Source of the DNA: Ooceraea biroi
Lineage: Eukaryota > Arthropoda > Insecta > Hymenoptera > Formicidae
Assembly: GCF_003672135.1 (NCBI RefSeq)
Contig: NC_039506.1
Location: forward strand, 22,848,497-22,912,496
Direction: 5' to 3'
DNA: 64,000 nt
Positions 35,360 through 49,845 of this stretch are shown here, in pieces; the first letter of the stretch is position 1, and every line of letters begins with the position of its first letter. The notes below the pieces were generated by a model, which saw only the letters and a list, made by a program, of their open reading frames with translations, did not search any database and was not told the origin of the DNA. A program made the position numbers and the translations under genes.

Positions 35360-35930
35360 TTATTTATATATATAAGAAATATATAGAAAAAATAAAGTTT
35401 TAGTACATGTATGTACATAGTAAGGTGAACCTTATACTTGGTGAAAACTCTTTTTCGCATTTTACTTGTTATCGGGTGAAATATTTTTCTCATAGGGTAT
35501 GTCGAATAAAAATGAAAACGCTTTTATAACATGAAAGGACTTCGAATTATCAATTGAATGCACTATAAAGAAAATCAATTAGTGCAGCGCCGTTATAATG
35601 ATAAGATAAGATAGTGTCTTCACTGAATTAAAAGTCTTAGATAAATATATTATATTATCCGTTTTGCCGTGTATACTTGGAAGACACTACCATTAATATC
35701 TTGATAATTTCAGAGAAAATATTTCTTGTAAGATTTTATATGTGATACACCTTGTATATATGTATATATGATATATTATTATATCATATTATACATCACT
35801 TTTATAATGAGAATCATTGACGTCAATAGATATTATAATATTAATAGAAAGAATAAATAGCGTTGTGGTGTATCAAGATGCAATAAGCATCCGCATATTT
35901 TAGTAAAGAAAGAAAATTTGTAATCACTCA
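35360..35930. other. AT-rich spacer
   Basis: Nothing recognised apart from TA-rich runs near 35755-35800. Confidence 0.6.
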
Positions 35931-35931
35931 C

Positions 35932-36850
35932 CCTGCATAGGCCGTGTGGCAGCGCTACGTGACATTGTTTGCGTAGTTCAATAATCTTACACCGTATTCC
36001 TGAGTTAGGCGCTTGTGGACGGAATCTGTCGATATGTTCGATGCCGACGCGAAAGATGACGGTCGTTGGACGACGACGCGATTCCTTAACAGTGTGACGC
36101 TGATCAGTCCTCGTGAAGTCCTGGTGTGTATCAAATGTGAGTTGAAAACGCGGTGTAAAAACAGGGTGCGTAAAAAATTCTCCCTCCGTCCAGCGGATAG
36201 TTAACGTTATCGTTGCTCTTGAGTGGTGCGATGGTTGTTCTTGGTGCTGTGCGGGATCACTTCTTAGGCACAGAATCGTCCCACTGCCAGCAGCGGTGGA
36301 CAATTCAGGGTGACACTCCGTTCCAAGGACGTTGAAAGAGTGACGAAGTGCCGACAATTCCTCGGAGCGTGGAGAACAAGGGGGATTGAGGCACGTAGGT
36401 GACAATAAGGACGGCGTTGGTAAAGATGACGTTTTTTCCGCGCTCGGCGAAAATTGTCACCGACGAGAACGATGGATCGTGAGGATAGTCTCCTAGCGAA
36501 TACTTGACGATGTTGACATAAGGCACGACACGGCGGCGGTGGCAGTGGTGACGGCACCGCAATGTTCAAGTCGGATATTCCGCGGCGAGATAATGGCGAC
36601 AAAAGAGACTGCAGTTTTGATGTTGAGGGTACGGGAGGTGTTTTGGGGATGGCGTCCATGTGGGGTGAATAGTCACCGTCGACTTTTCCTCCCGCCTGTG
36701 AGCCACCTCCTCCTCCGCCAAATCCTCTTCCTCCGCGTTCTCGAGATGCCCCAGCTTTCGGTGGTGCCCGCGGACACCACCTTCGCGTGCCGCCAAGTCT
36801 CACTGATCAGTTCCCGCGTTGTTAGATTTTGGAACTGCAGGCTGAAATAA
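35932..36850 (-). other. GC-rich candidate exon with strong splice donor
   Basis: On the minus strand this GC-rich block ends at a good donor (TGCAGG|GTGAGTG, exon side 35932). Two overlapping open frames exist (36803-36264, Gly/Pro/Arg-rich; and 36405 through the donor), but neither shows a known domain and the second has no ATG. The best reading is an untranslated or poorly conserved first exon of a minus-strand transcript. Confidence 0.3.
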
Positions 36851-36922
36851 AAAAGGAATCGAGGATACTTGAAACTCTGGTCGTTTAAATCACTTTACGT
36901 GATATGATTTAAGCAGAGTTAA

Positions 36923-37079
36923 TTAGATCTGCATTTCTTTTCCGCCACACCACATGCCTGCCATCGGAGCTTAAAATATCATTTAATACATCATATAATA
37001 TGTCAAAAATATTATGTAATATTTTTAGCTCCAATATTTTAGCAGGCATATGGTGTGGCGAAAAAGAAATACGAAACTA
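36923..37079. mobile_element. Small hairpin MITE
   Basis: The left end (GCATTTCTTTTCCGCCACAC, then CACATGCCTGC) is mirrored by the right end GCAGGCATATGGTGTGGCG and AAAAAGAAATAC. The middle contains nested AT-rich inverted repeats. Non-coding. Confidence 0.8.
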
Positions 37080-38400
37080 GATCCAAAAAATTTCATATTG
37101 ACAGTTAAACACGGCAGCGGTTCTGTACTTGTTTAGGGATATATAGTAACTCGTGTCGTGATATACAGTCGTTGTGTACAGTGTTGTATACGTGATTATT
37201 TAGGTTAAGAACCTGTCATACTGACAGAATAGAGTAATAAATATAGATCTCGTCGGGGCTGTAAGCACGAGGGGGAAAAAGGCGAGGGAGTGTGGACTTC
37301 GCTTTGCGTGAAAAATCGAAAACATAGACGTCGTTGAACCAATGTAGAATCTACCGATGAGTCGATAGTCTTTGCGTGGGACGGGTAATGCGGTCAAGTC
37401 CTCACTTTGCGTGGACAGTCGAGTTTAAAGTATTTAATAATTCTTTTTCTAAAAAAATTCTTCAAGTTTACTTTTATTTTGGCTTCTTCAAAGTAATTCG
37501 AGTAATTCAAGTTTAAGGTAGTAACTGAAGTGTTAATATCTAATATCATGTAATATAGAAAATTATATTCATAAATTTATAATAATATATGTAAGAAGCG
37601 AACGAAAGTCGTGTTATTTGTACGCGAGCACTAATTAGAATAAAATTCACATAATTAATTATCGAGAATAAATGTTTCCTTTCTCAAAGATGGGACTGAT
37701 CATTACATTGTGTATATGTTTTTTACTAATGTTGTTCTTCTTAATTTATGATTATTACGTAAAATATTTTGTCCATTAGCAATGTAATTATTTGTTTTTA
37801 CAACAATCTTATTAATAAACGAAATGACACTTCATGTATCGTCACAGTAGTTTATATGCCGGATATCGATGAGATCACAATATGTTGTAACATCCGTAAT
37901 GAGATTATTAACAGAAATCGTATTGATTATCATTTACGAGTTCGTTTGTTATTTATTGAATATTTCTTTCGATTACATTTTCCCGGCGTTTGCTTGTTTG
38001 CTTTTATCTTTTTTGCAACATGATAAACAATACAGGCTCTACTATTGTTAAACAATTTCGTTATCGAGTAACATCAAGTGCTAGTATTAGATTACATCGA
38101 AAGTATCTTGTTATGACAAACACTTTCACTATGTTTAATAAACGATATTAATAAAGTAAACGATCGATTAAATACCGATACAATAGATGATTCTCGTGAT
38201 TCGAAAATATTTCGAAAAAAGAAAAGTCGAATTTTTATTATTGAATGTTGAATAAATTTAGACAGTACGGTGTGTGTAGATTTAGTGGATATAATTTTGT
38301 CTTTTTCTTATTGTCCAAAAATAGAGTCACGAAAAATGAATCGATTATCGTAAATTCAGCCAAGATTTGTATGATATATTATAAAAATTAATAAGTCTTA
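37080..38400. other. AT-rich spacer
   Basis: No gene recognised. Confidence 0.55.
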
Positions 38401-38402
38401 GG

Positions 38403-38550
38403 GGTATATTCTGTAAAAATGCTCTGTAATACGTACGTTTTATCTCTATAAGCTACGTAGCACTGTAGAGCAAGAGAGACGACGAGCGAAAAGAAGAAAG
38501 AGCTAAAGAGTTACAGAGCTTATAGAGCAAAACGTTTCTTACAGAATACA
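38403..38550. mobile_element. Small MITE with ATTCTGTAA ends
   Basis: GTATATTCTGTAA at the left is mirrored by TTACAGAATAC at the right. Internal blocks GCTCTGTAA and CTCTATAAGCT also recur in inverted form. About 148 bp, non-coding. Confidence 0.7.
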
Positions 38551-41500
38551 GAGCTTATTTGTTTAACATCATTTCAAAAAATATAATGTATTGAAATTTT
38601 CATGAAACATGGATTATTTTGGAAGATATATATAGAGGATTCAAATACTTGGCTTATTTTACAAGGGGAGAACACAGTCGACCTCTCATCAATTTTGAGT
38701 CACGGCTATGGTCTGTTCGAATGTGTGCAAAATAGAGAAGCGAACAGTAGTCATCGCGAGAAATTCAGTCAGGACGTCATCGTCAGCAAATAGAGTCAGA
38801 GAGTAAGAAGCTGTCTTAAGCTAACAGAACTAAATCAGCAAAATCGAATGCAATTTACAATTTGATTATTTAATTTAATTTAATTTAATTTAATTACTTA
38901 TTTTGTATATTGTACTCATTTAGTACTATTATGTACTATCAAAAATCATTTTATACTCCATTTAAGAAAAACTCGTGATGCTGCTAACTTAATATAAAGT
39001 TATTTTTTCTTTTTAAATGGCACGGGGTATAAAATTATTTTTAGTACAAAATAGTACAAATAGTATCATGCATCAAACAGAATATAACAAAATCGAGACG
39101 GGTCAATATCCACGTGCGACCAAATTGCATACTTAATGAACTTAATGCCACTTAATGAACAAGAATTATGTTAACGACGAGTGGTCATGAAAACAAAAAC
39201 GAGTGAACTGATGAATGTAGAACGCGTGAAATCCAGTTCTCAATTGCGTATATCAAGGCCATATCGACGTAACTGTGTACTTAGCGACCGCTCTACGACC
39301 AACTCTATGACATAGGCCAATCGAAGCAAAGTCGCGCGCGAACTACTAGCACCCTCATTACGTATTCACGTATCCTTGATTCATGACGAAGTTCTATCGT
39401 GCCTGACGTGTCCGCGAGAAAACGACAAAGAATCATTTATTCGTACGAACCATAAGCTTCTTTTCGGAGATATGTATAAGTTCAGGACGTCCATCATGTA
39501 AATTCACAATTCGTGTTTCGCACGAGTTTCAAGTTTTTTCGGATATAACAGCGTGATCAGAGATTATGAAAATGTAGTAGAATATGATGAAACATAGTAT
39601 AGTAAGGATTAATATTATAAAATTCTAATTATGAATATCTATTCATCCATTTTCTTAAAAAAAGAGAGAAAATAAAAAATAAAGGAAAGACAAAGAGCAA
39701 ACAATAAAATATCCAACATTAAAACGAAAATATTGTAAGAGCATATGGGATTATGTGATTATTTCATCACATCATGTAAGGATTATCACGCGACATTTTG
39801 TCATTTTAATGCTCGTCGCGTTGTATTCTCTCTCCTTTCTTTTCATACGCTTATTCTAAGCGCTTTCTGCTGTTATGATCCATTTTCTTTCTTTTTTTTC
39901 AGTAATTATTTAGTTTAGGGGAAGCAGCACCAATCACCTTGATTGCACGCAGCACTCGTGTTACAGGATAGATACAGAGATATCTGTGAGACGTTGTCGT
40001 TTGTGAAGATTCTAGCCGTTGGCATGAATGAGGCCTTAACGTATGCTTTATCGTCCATATGCGATGATAATTGAGTTAACAGCGCATGCGCGCGCGCGCG
40101 TATGGAGCGAATCTGCGAGGCGCGAGCCAATGCACGAGTATCAATGACTTTAATTCATCATCCTGCTCGTGCGAACTTGGCTCGCATTACGATAATGAAA
40201 TTATCGTAATCAGCTAACACGAATGATACAGCTTGTCTCACAAATTCCGCGTGCCGCTTTAATGCTGATTTAATAATAAAGAACAAACTACACGGCAAAA
40301 ATCAATTTTGCGATGTATCGCGCGTGAATCTCACGCAAGAGAACGTGAGAACAGGTTCGAATAAATGTACACTATCGATCTTCCCTTTCAGTACCTGTAA
40401 CCATTTATCAGTCATTTACTTTAAAACTAAAACAAGCTAAAACTTTTTTTGTTTATAAAAAGTTGATGCTTCTTTTTTCATGCGTCACATAACAATGAAT
40501 TTAATTGCATATTTTATCAAGATTGTCAAAGAGGATTTCAAAACACGCAAATCAGTTCCACTTTTTGCATAATAAATATTGTAAATATAATGTAGATTTT
40601 GTGCCAATTTATAAATTTCTCTGGCAATCTACATTGTGAAATAAGTCTAATAAGAAACTCTGTACTATAATTATAGTATGTAACACATAAATATAGCACG
40701 AAATGTTTTTCCAACTCACGAACAATAAAAGTAACAACATTACGTGTGAATAGGCAGGGACCACGCCATCTCGGATCAATACTTGGAACATTTCTTTGCT
40801 GAAGTGGCCGAATATTTAGAGGTTCCATCGATCAATATCATAATGGAGAAATAATAGTGACATACTATCATGGTATAAGTTAAATAAATTAGAAAGATAT
40901 TGTTAATTTATGAACTTACAAACAAGTGGAACGAAGACAGCTACAGACAATATAAAACGTGATTGTATATGCAATATTAACACGTGTGTTTTATATGCAT
41001 ATATATAACGATAGTACTAAACATAATATGTTAGATTAGTGTAAAAATAAATAAATTTTTAATTATCAACTTAATAATAAAAACTGCAATTACTTTTGCA
41101 CTTATATATGAGACAAGTTGTTCATATTGTTAAGAATTCTGAAAATTATTTTATTGTTATGAAGCTGATTCGTTGTCTCATAAAGTCCTAAGTTCTTTAA
41201 CCTTCCTTTTTGAAATCCCATAATAGCATCATAAATTAATAAATGCAAATGTGATATGACGAAATAATAAAAAATACATAAATTCTCGTGTTATTAGATA
41301 TTGTGAAATTGTGCTCGCCAGTATGAAAAAAGGCGAGACTTATTGGGGCTATAATTATTTACATTCTTAGAAAACGCGTTTACGCACGCATGTCTCAACT
41401 TATCATAAATGTTCCTGCGATGATAAGAATACGTGTCTGCCAACAGATAGGTGTCATAACGCGACATACAGTACCGGTCGTAAAAATAATCAAGATAATG

Positions 41501-44500
41501 AAATCAATGTGCTAATATCCTAATCGTCATCCTGTGAACTACAAATTTTATCTCTTAAGCGAAGAAATTCTTTAACGGCTGAGAATATAAGTCTTATCGC
41601 GAAGGCAAACGTAAATCCTTGAGATACGAATACAAGTTTACTATTTCGATAGATAGAATAAGAATGTAAGTATAAGTTACTCCAAAAACTAGGTGACACA
41701 ATTCAATAATGACGATACAACTTCTTCAATAATGAAAATAACAAAATAGCGATGCAATGCGATAGACATATGCAGTATACGCGGAAATTTTTTGAATAAA
41801 CAAATTCGAAAAGGAGTGGCAAGTTGATATGTTCTGCCTGAGATTGAAAATTGCTGACAGCGGTGCCAGAAACTTTTGGTAGAATTATCAAAATGCGTTT
41901 TCTTGCCATTCTCTCGCGACATGCACGATGAGGATGTATTACAAAATTAGTAATTCTGCGTGCTCGGTCGCGCGTACGCGCGCTATCAACTCCTCCTAAT
42001 CGAAGAAATGAGAGTGCTTTTTATATTTAAATTATTCATCGGTTCGTGGTTCAGTTCGTGCGTAATGAGGAACGCGTCATACATTGTGACGATATTATCC
42101 TATTGGACATAGAGCAATGCATTTTACTTATTATCTCCTTAAAGACATTCAATTTGCTTAATTTACTTATTTGAAATTAACTAAGATAGATATGAGGTCA
42201 TATGTATCAACGCATAATCTATTCGATAACTTTATGCATCGTTTAAAAGAAATAAGATTTTGGAGAGATATACAAAAATATTTATGAAAAGTTACAAAAA
42301 AAAATAAAGTAAGATATATAAATCAGCGGAAAGGGAATGTAATAAATTTACATATTTCTTATACGCTCTATGGAGTGTAATTACTTATTTTTGAATTCAA
42401 AAATAACTAACGAAGCAGCACTTCACTTTATCACATGTTAAATTGTATTGCATTGACAATAATTAGTAAATAATATCACTTTTAAAATCAAAATTTTGTA
42501 TAGAAAATTACAGATTTCCTTAAATAAACTGTTATATAACTGACTAGTAAGCTAGTAAACTGTTAGTGTTTACTAAAGTTTCAATCCAAACTTTCAATGA
42601 AAAACAAACGATTTTGTACAATTAAAGCCATTAATGTCAATTCTTTTAAAAATTTTTAATTTTTAATAATTATTTGTCTAAAATATCTATATAAACATTG
42701 AATTATATAAATGAATATATGTGTACAGTCTTATCTAATCTTCTTAATCTACGCAGAAAATTTTTTTATCCCTACTCGCAATATGCAATTCGCATACACG
42801 TGGCAACTCTATCTATAATATTATCTGCTCGTTTCACGCTGCTTACATCATATCAGCTTATGTGAAAGAAAATGTGAGCAAGTCTAGAGTAACAGATATT
42901 AGATTTTAATTGTTTATAAAAATCAATAATCGAAACCAAACGCGTTAATGCATTTGTTTAACTACAAATGATACAACTGCAATGACTGAGTGTGTTTAAT
43001 TAGTATCTTCTTATTAGTATTAGTATCTTATTAAAACTTAGCAATTTTATTGATCTCCAACTTCTTTCTGAAAATTTTAAGAATCATGGCATTGATGAAA
43101 GAGATTTTCAATTGTTAATCTCAAATATTCATCGCACATAATACAAGAATAATATTAATTAGTTTAAACTGAATAGAAAGAAGAAGAGAGAGGAAAGAAA
43201 GAAGAAAGACCAGACTTAAAAAAATAGTTTACACGTAAAATATCAAATAACTAATAAGTTACATTATAACAACAATTAACATATTATTCGATTTAACGGT
43301 GCCAAATTTTTCGCATTAAACATCTTTACAACTGGTGTAAATTTCTGATATAATTTTTTTTCGGGGAAAACAGATCTAAATAACTTGCAGCACATGTACC
43401 TGATGTTTTTTTAAACATTTCTTTGAAAAAATAATTTTTTAGAGATATCAAATCTCTTGTTTTGTCAGTACGTTGATATGTATTGTACGATGACATATAA
43501 TCGAAATTTTGCGTGCTTATGTTAATGTACGCACAGTACGTCATATACATAGATAAACATCTGTTCTGTTTAACTGTTACCTTTACTTACTATCGCAGAC
43601 GTTTTTAACATCAAAAGCTTGAAGTTGTTAAATGAAAATTACTTCATTCTTCATAATATATGACAAAATGAAAAAGATTCACAAGATATAACTTTTTCTG
43701 CATAATTATTCATTTTTTTATTTGTCTAATATTTTTGAGATATTCGAGGAAAACTTCCCAGTAAAAAGGAATTGTGCAAGATAACGGCAAGATGTTGATA
43801 TCACTTTTTATGGTAAAACGATATTGTATTATACTTTTTCCATAAAATCAACTATCGCGTGCACTTGGTATCTTTTTTTTTAAAGGTAAGTTTTGTATGG
43901 ATTGAATTTACAAAGAAATCAGTTGGTCCAGCCGTTGGTTTGGTGATAAGATATTCATGCCTTTGCTCAACTAGAGGTCTCACATAAATATGCACGGTTT
44001 GTCTCGCCGTTTCTTTACTTACGTAAACTTTGTGCGAGGCATTAACGTATCTCTTCGTTAACATTGTTAATATATCTTCGATCGTTTGTATTATATTATT
44101 TCACCATTTTACTAACGTATTGCAGTTTTATGCAAACACGTTTCGCTTAATTTATTCACTACATCTCAATGATAAAAATGTGATTTTCATAATTGCATGC
44201 AATGCATACAAATAATTGCGAGCGCACACGCATACACGCGCGCACATATACACGTAATATGTCATATGTCTCATATATCTTTCGCTTATGTTAGACGAAA
44301 ACCAGAGCCCGATTATACATTCCATTGGAATTGTATTAAAAATTAATGCAAAGTTTTACATTTAAATTTTGCTAAAAAACAATCACACAAATTTTCTGGT
44401 CAACTCAGTATATCGAATGCAATTCTTCCCTCCTCCCTCTCGCTCTCTCTCTCTTCATATCCATAAAATCGTATTGTTGATTGCCGAACAAAATGCGAAT

Positions 44501-47199
44501 TAACATTTACATAAACAGAAAATTTATGAAAAGATAGCAGTTTGTTTTAAGAACATCATAAACAATATTTCAATAATTCCACCAAAACAAACATGTTTTC
44601 AATTATTTGTTAAATTATTAAATGCAATTACATTCACTATATCATCCTAATGTTTATCGGCAATTAATCTAATCGTTATCTAACATTAATTAATATTTTC
44701 ATTCCTGCATATTTCTTGATACGTCACGTTTATGTGTCGATCTGTTTTGTATCGAAATAAAAAAAGAAATTGTGTTGACAGCAAACAATTCTCTTCTTGA
44801 AGTGATAATCGCAAATAAGAAAAATAGCTTTTTTATGAGTTTTGATTCACAGCTTCTCATAAATGCACGTGACGATTGCAATGGCCATGATACTGGATTA
44901 AGATTGGCCGTCCGATTATGTAACTATCGACCAAAAATAGTTCATACTTGTGAGAGTAGAGTACGAAGAAGCATCAGGTGGCGTCGCGAAGCGGATATCG
45001 TGATACCCGCTCTCAAATTATCATTTTCGTGATTCCTCAACGTCCATCTGTATCACGTCGAGGCGAATATTCATGAAAGAATATTATTATGAACTATTCT
45101 ATGAGACGGCATACACTTAGGAAAACTCTTGCTCGCCGCGTTGGGCGGACTGCGACACGCAAAGTAGAATGCTGAAACACGAGTCGGCGGATTTAGAAAT
45201 TGCCAGTTGCAGAACCGGTAGTAAATTACACGTGATCGAACTTCCCCGGGACACAACGAAGAAAAAATACGCACGGCAAATTCCAACTTGCTTTGAAAAC
45301 AGTTTTCGACAGTGCATGAGTAGAAACATTATCCTTTTTTTACCTAATTTGGATTTTCTCTATTTTGGTATCAAAAAACAAATTACTGTTCAACATAGTA
45401 TCAATTTATTTCAAATCACACTTGAAATGATCGTTCTAATCTTACTGATTTGGATTATTTTCTTATCTTGAATAACGAATTCAGTATCTTCCCGATCTGT
45501 ATCAAATCGTGATTTTTCTAGCTTTAGTTAATTTTGATATAATGCAATAGATATGATATACTTATTGTCACATTGTAATGCATCATTTCGTACTATTTAA
45601 CTATTATATAATATACTTCCGGCTTTTAAAAAACGTAAAATATGAAAAACCTATTAATTATGTGAAAGTGGTGATTTGTGATTTTGATAAGATAAATTAT
45701 AATTTCGTAAATTTAATCTATATCAGCTAATGAAATCGTACAATCATGTAGTTTTTTAAAACACTTTTTTATTAATGTTGCAGTGGTAATGGTTAAAGTA
45801 AAAAATGTGCACGTGCAAAACACAAAGACTTTTAAAACTGATGATTTGAAAAATATTGGTTATAAGCTTATTAGTGTATATATAATTTAGTATATGTTCC
45901 ATGCGACCATCCGTTGTGTGTATGTGTGTGACTAAAAGTATTTACCCAAGATTCTACTTAATAGCAGAAGCTTTGTGGAAGTTATCTCGTAAACGGAGAA
46001 TTATATATACAAAATATATGTTTTCTTAATATTGTCATTTTTTAAATGAATTTTTTAAAATGAAAACGCATCATGTAAATGACGGAAGTTGCTCATCGGA
46101 AAAGTAAGCGTATGATGCGCATACGCGTTGATGAGATCACGATTGGCGTTCAGCCAGTCACTGTTGACTCTTCGTTGAGTTGATTGCTATTCCCCAAATA
46201 TCCAAGCTCTGATCGTACGATCTTCACGGAACGGATCGAGAATCTTGTTTCTCGGCAGCAGGCTTACAAAATTAACAAACGTATTGTATTGTTCCGTATC
46301 GAAATTCTTATGATTAAATCATAAAAACTTGATCATAAAATTTTATAATATTAAATTAGATAACATAAATTTAAGTTATTTAATTAATAAAATTATTTTA
46401 ATGAAATCTAGATTTTTTCTAAAAGAATTGGCAAAGAATCGATTACTTTGTTATTTCTTATGTGTACTAAGAATTCATAAATAAAGCAGCGATATAAAGA
46501 AGATAGTTAATTAATCGATTGCAGCCCGCAGGGATCGGTATTTTTACGCAGATATATAGTTTCTTCGAGAAAAAAAACGGACAACGTGACACGCGAGTTT
46601 CATCTCTATTATTCTTGCACAGTAATTACCAAAGAGGAAAACAACGACGAACTAATTAATAAACTGCTATCTCTCGTGTCTCGAGATCCTTACGTAAACC
46701 TGCGCCTCTCATACGTATATCTATCTATAAGAGACCCGAGTGTCCAAGAAAGAGTGATGTATTGCGCGTTGCGAACGACAGTATAACGTCATTCATTGAT
46801 CGTTCAGCGACCAGAGAGCAATGTCAAGTTACGTCGAGCAGTAGCGAAACATTTTTGAGAAAATTAGCTCGTATCTACGAACAGATCTGACTACGATTAT
46901 TACATAACGTTAGTCTTGCTGAAAACTTTATGAAACATGGTTTTTTTAAAAGAAAAGTGCAGTTTCGTGTAGAATAATAAGTAGGAGTATTCGATGCATG
47001 GAACGCTATTTTCTTCATTTAATTTTCAAATAATTTTCTCCCTATAATTCCGGACTTTTTTTAATTCTTTTTTTCTAAATTAAGTGTTTTAGCTGCTTCA
47101 AGCAAAATTTTGTTAAAGTTAATTTTTGCTAGATTATTATGCTAGATAAAGACAATTTTTAAACAGTACAGCTATCAGTTATTACGTCAGTATATAATA
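38551..47199. other. Gene-poor AT-rich stretch
   Basis: About 8.6 kb with only short chance frames. It includes a TTTAA pentanucleotide run (about 38872-38896), a GC dinucleotide run (40086-40100), a purine-rich tract (43178-43210), CA/CG runs (44222-44250) and a CT tract (44432-44454). It may be intergenic or intron of a gene whose exons lie outside the window. Confidence 0.5.
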
Positions 47200-47478
47200 C
47201 GTTCTGCAACAAGCCGGAGTCGGATGTCGGGCGCATGCCTATTGCGTTGCCGGATAGAGCTGTCGCAAGTCGACTGTCACAGTCGAAACAAGAGATGGTC
47301 AAGTCAAATTTTAATGATGTGTTTTAAAAATAGTACATAATAGTATATAATAATAGTATATACATAACCACGACTTGCGACTAATTGTAGAACGACAAGT
47401 CATATTCGGAATTTCTGATCCGACATTCAACATATGACAAACGATTTGCGACATCCGACTCCGACTTATTGTAGAACG
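47200..47478. mobile_element. MITE, 279 bp
   Basis: The left end CGTTCTGCAACAAGCCGGAG, then TCGGATGTCG, is mirrored by the right end CGACATCCGACTCCGACTTA followed by TTGTAGAACG. These are terminal inverted repeats of about 33 bp with few mismatches. Non-coding. Confidence 0.85.
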
Positions 47479-48240
47479 GGTCAAAAAAGTTCGCTGAATT
47501 GGCTTCTTGAAAGATTCCAAAATGGAGAATTACAACAAACATTTCTCAAATTAATGATTTACTGATTGCAATTTTATTACCGATTTACACAATACGATAT
47601 TTTATTTGCTTCGTTTCTACCGCGAATTGTTCGTTTGTACCGCGTATGTGAAAGATAAAGATTTTACTATTCTATTTATATTCTCCAAGTGTCATTCTCG
47701 CGGGAAAAGATTACTTAAATAAACCACCTCATATCAAACGCAAAATTTTTCTCTCTAACTCGAATACTTTCAATTTTAATGTTTAACTATTTAAGAAATA
47801 ACGCTGATATTTTAAACATCTTCCGATTTTATTTTAAACAACCAGATAAACTTTTAGTGATTTTAGTTGGGTTCGAATTTCTGACATTTTTTAATTTCCT
47901 CAATTTCAATTATAATTATATTATAATTATCGATTAAATTATTTGATAAGCGAAAATTTAAATGCCCAAATATACAATTGTTAATATTAATTACAAAATT
48001 ATAATTACAAAATATAAACTTTAATAATAACAAAATGTACTTTGATTTAAAAAATCCTAAATTAGCAGAGAATCCGTGTATCATTTTATCTTATCGAAAG
48101 CTTCTCACAAAATTTGAATGGAAAGTATCCATCTACCGCCTGACACTACTTCGAAACGTAAAATATTCAATTCCCATACAAGTTAAATTTAAAATCAATA
48201 AACATCTCGCAACAAATAACAGTCCTGGCTAACGAAAGAT
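47479..48240. other. AT-rich spacer
   Basis: Nothing recognised. Confidence 0.5.
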
Positions 48241-49640
48241 TGCGGACAAGATTGCAGATTCTTCTCACCTTGAAGACAGTTGTCCGTCGTCATATCTTAG
48301 CATAGTAAGATTTTCATTTAGCGTGCTCGTTCTTCGAGGATCGTCGGAATCGTTCTTCCTCCTCCCGCTCTTCGCGCACGCACACAGAGAGGTAACCACA
48401 ATTCACCAGAAAAGTTTTGGATCAATTTGACTTTCTGAGCCGCCGCTCGCCGTCTATGTCATCGTGGCGGCATCGCACCGCATTGGAATTTTTAACAGAA
48501 ACTTTACTCGTCTGCTCGCGATTCAACGTCCTCGAATATCGCCGTGCTGACTTGCTCTCCTCGTCTGAATTACGATACTTTCTTTTTTCGATATATGTGT
48601 GTACATGTGCCAATGCTCGTGCAAACTTTCACCGTTTCTGGACTTGACTCGACTCGGCTAATCGAAACTGCCCTTGCAGTGATCAAGATCACAAAGGTCA
48701 CAGTAGAATCATTGATTGGAAAGACGATAAATGAAATGCAAACTGGGGACAATTCAATCGAACTGTGTGGAATCGCCGTTCACGTGGCAAAATGTAGTGC
48801 CACGAATGCAGTCGCGTTGTTAAATTTATTTTTCACGTGAACAATAATCGAGCGAGCCAAGGAAGGAGTGTTTGCCGATTATCGATACACGCTCGCGGGA
48901 AGTTTACCGATATTATTACTCACAGGACGCACCAATTAAAAACCTTGAACGCGCGCGACGTTTGCGCGTGCGCGGCGATCGCTCGATCGGGAAAAAGTAG
49001 ACGAGCGAGCTTGGAGCGCCGGTCAATCAAGAAATTGATCCTGCACTCGAATATCTTCAAGGCCTCCGTTTCCTTTTTCTGTATCGTTGTGCCGCAAATA
49101 TAATCCCGAAATACAGAGTCGATAGCGATTTAACAGATTCTCCGATATTTATGTTACGCTTCGGCAAAATGTATTTATTTATTTATTTCGGATGCACCAC
49201 TGATATTCTTGTCTTGAAAATATTAATTATATAATGTACGTTTACCATAAAATTTCTAGTAAAGCGTCGCTGAGTTATAATTGACTAAATTATTCTTGTG
49301 AAAAATAATATTCACAGATTTGATGTTTGTCACTGCCGTTCCTTGTATCCCGTCACGTAAATACCGCGCCCGCACGACGTCGATCGTGTGGCGTGTTCGT
49401 TCACGACTGAGCTCGGCTCGTGACGTGACACGGCAGTGGCGGCGAAGACCCGAGTCTTCGAGTTCTGCCGCGCGCGCGTGCGACAAAAACCCAATCCGTT
49501 CAGGAGCGCGCGTCGTACTCGACTGAAGCGGGCGATTAAAGCGAAGCCGAGTGGAGCATGCGGAAAGTCACGGCGGCGCGCATCGCGATATTGCGTTCTA
49601 CAGTGAGGCCCAGAAGAAATCACACCGGCGCGACACAGTA
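48241..49640. promoter_or_regulatory. CpG-rich island, possible promoter or first-exon region
   Basis: GC-rich patches at 48250-48700, 48840-49070 and especially 49340-49640 have many CpGs, and overlapping frames are open on both strands without recognisable domains. The shape suggests a divergent promoter or untranslated exon, but no start or splice site can be fixed. Confidence 0.3.
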
Positions 49641-49845
49641 TGATGTTTTCGCTCAACAGGAAATGGTGTCGGAATTCGCGAATTCGATTAGAGAAATTAA
49701 AATTGTAATAGATCAGATCGAAATGAATAATCATTATCACTTATATGAATAATTAAGCATGCGTTATTGTTTAAAGTGGAAAAGGATTATGTGAAATATA
49801 TAAATAAAGTAAATACAAAAATAAAAAGTAGAAATTGTAAAGGAA

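Noticed and set aside
36264..36803. 179-codon minus-strand frame, Gly/Pro/Arg-rich
   Set aside because: No known domain, overlaps two other open frames in the same GC-rich block; kept only as part of a candidate exon.
46140..46270. Possible initiator (TCAGCCAGTCACTG) in a GC-richer patch
   Set aside because: No TATA, downstream exon or splice donor to support a transcription start.
47864..47885. GGTTCGAATTTC, a tRNA B-box-like sequence
   Set aside because: No A-box or cloverleaf could be formed around it. No tRNA or rRNA gene was found in the window.
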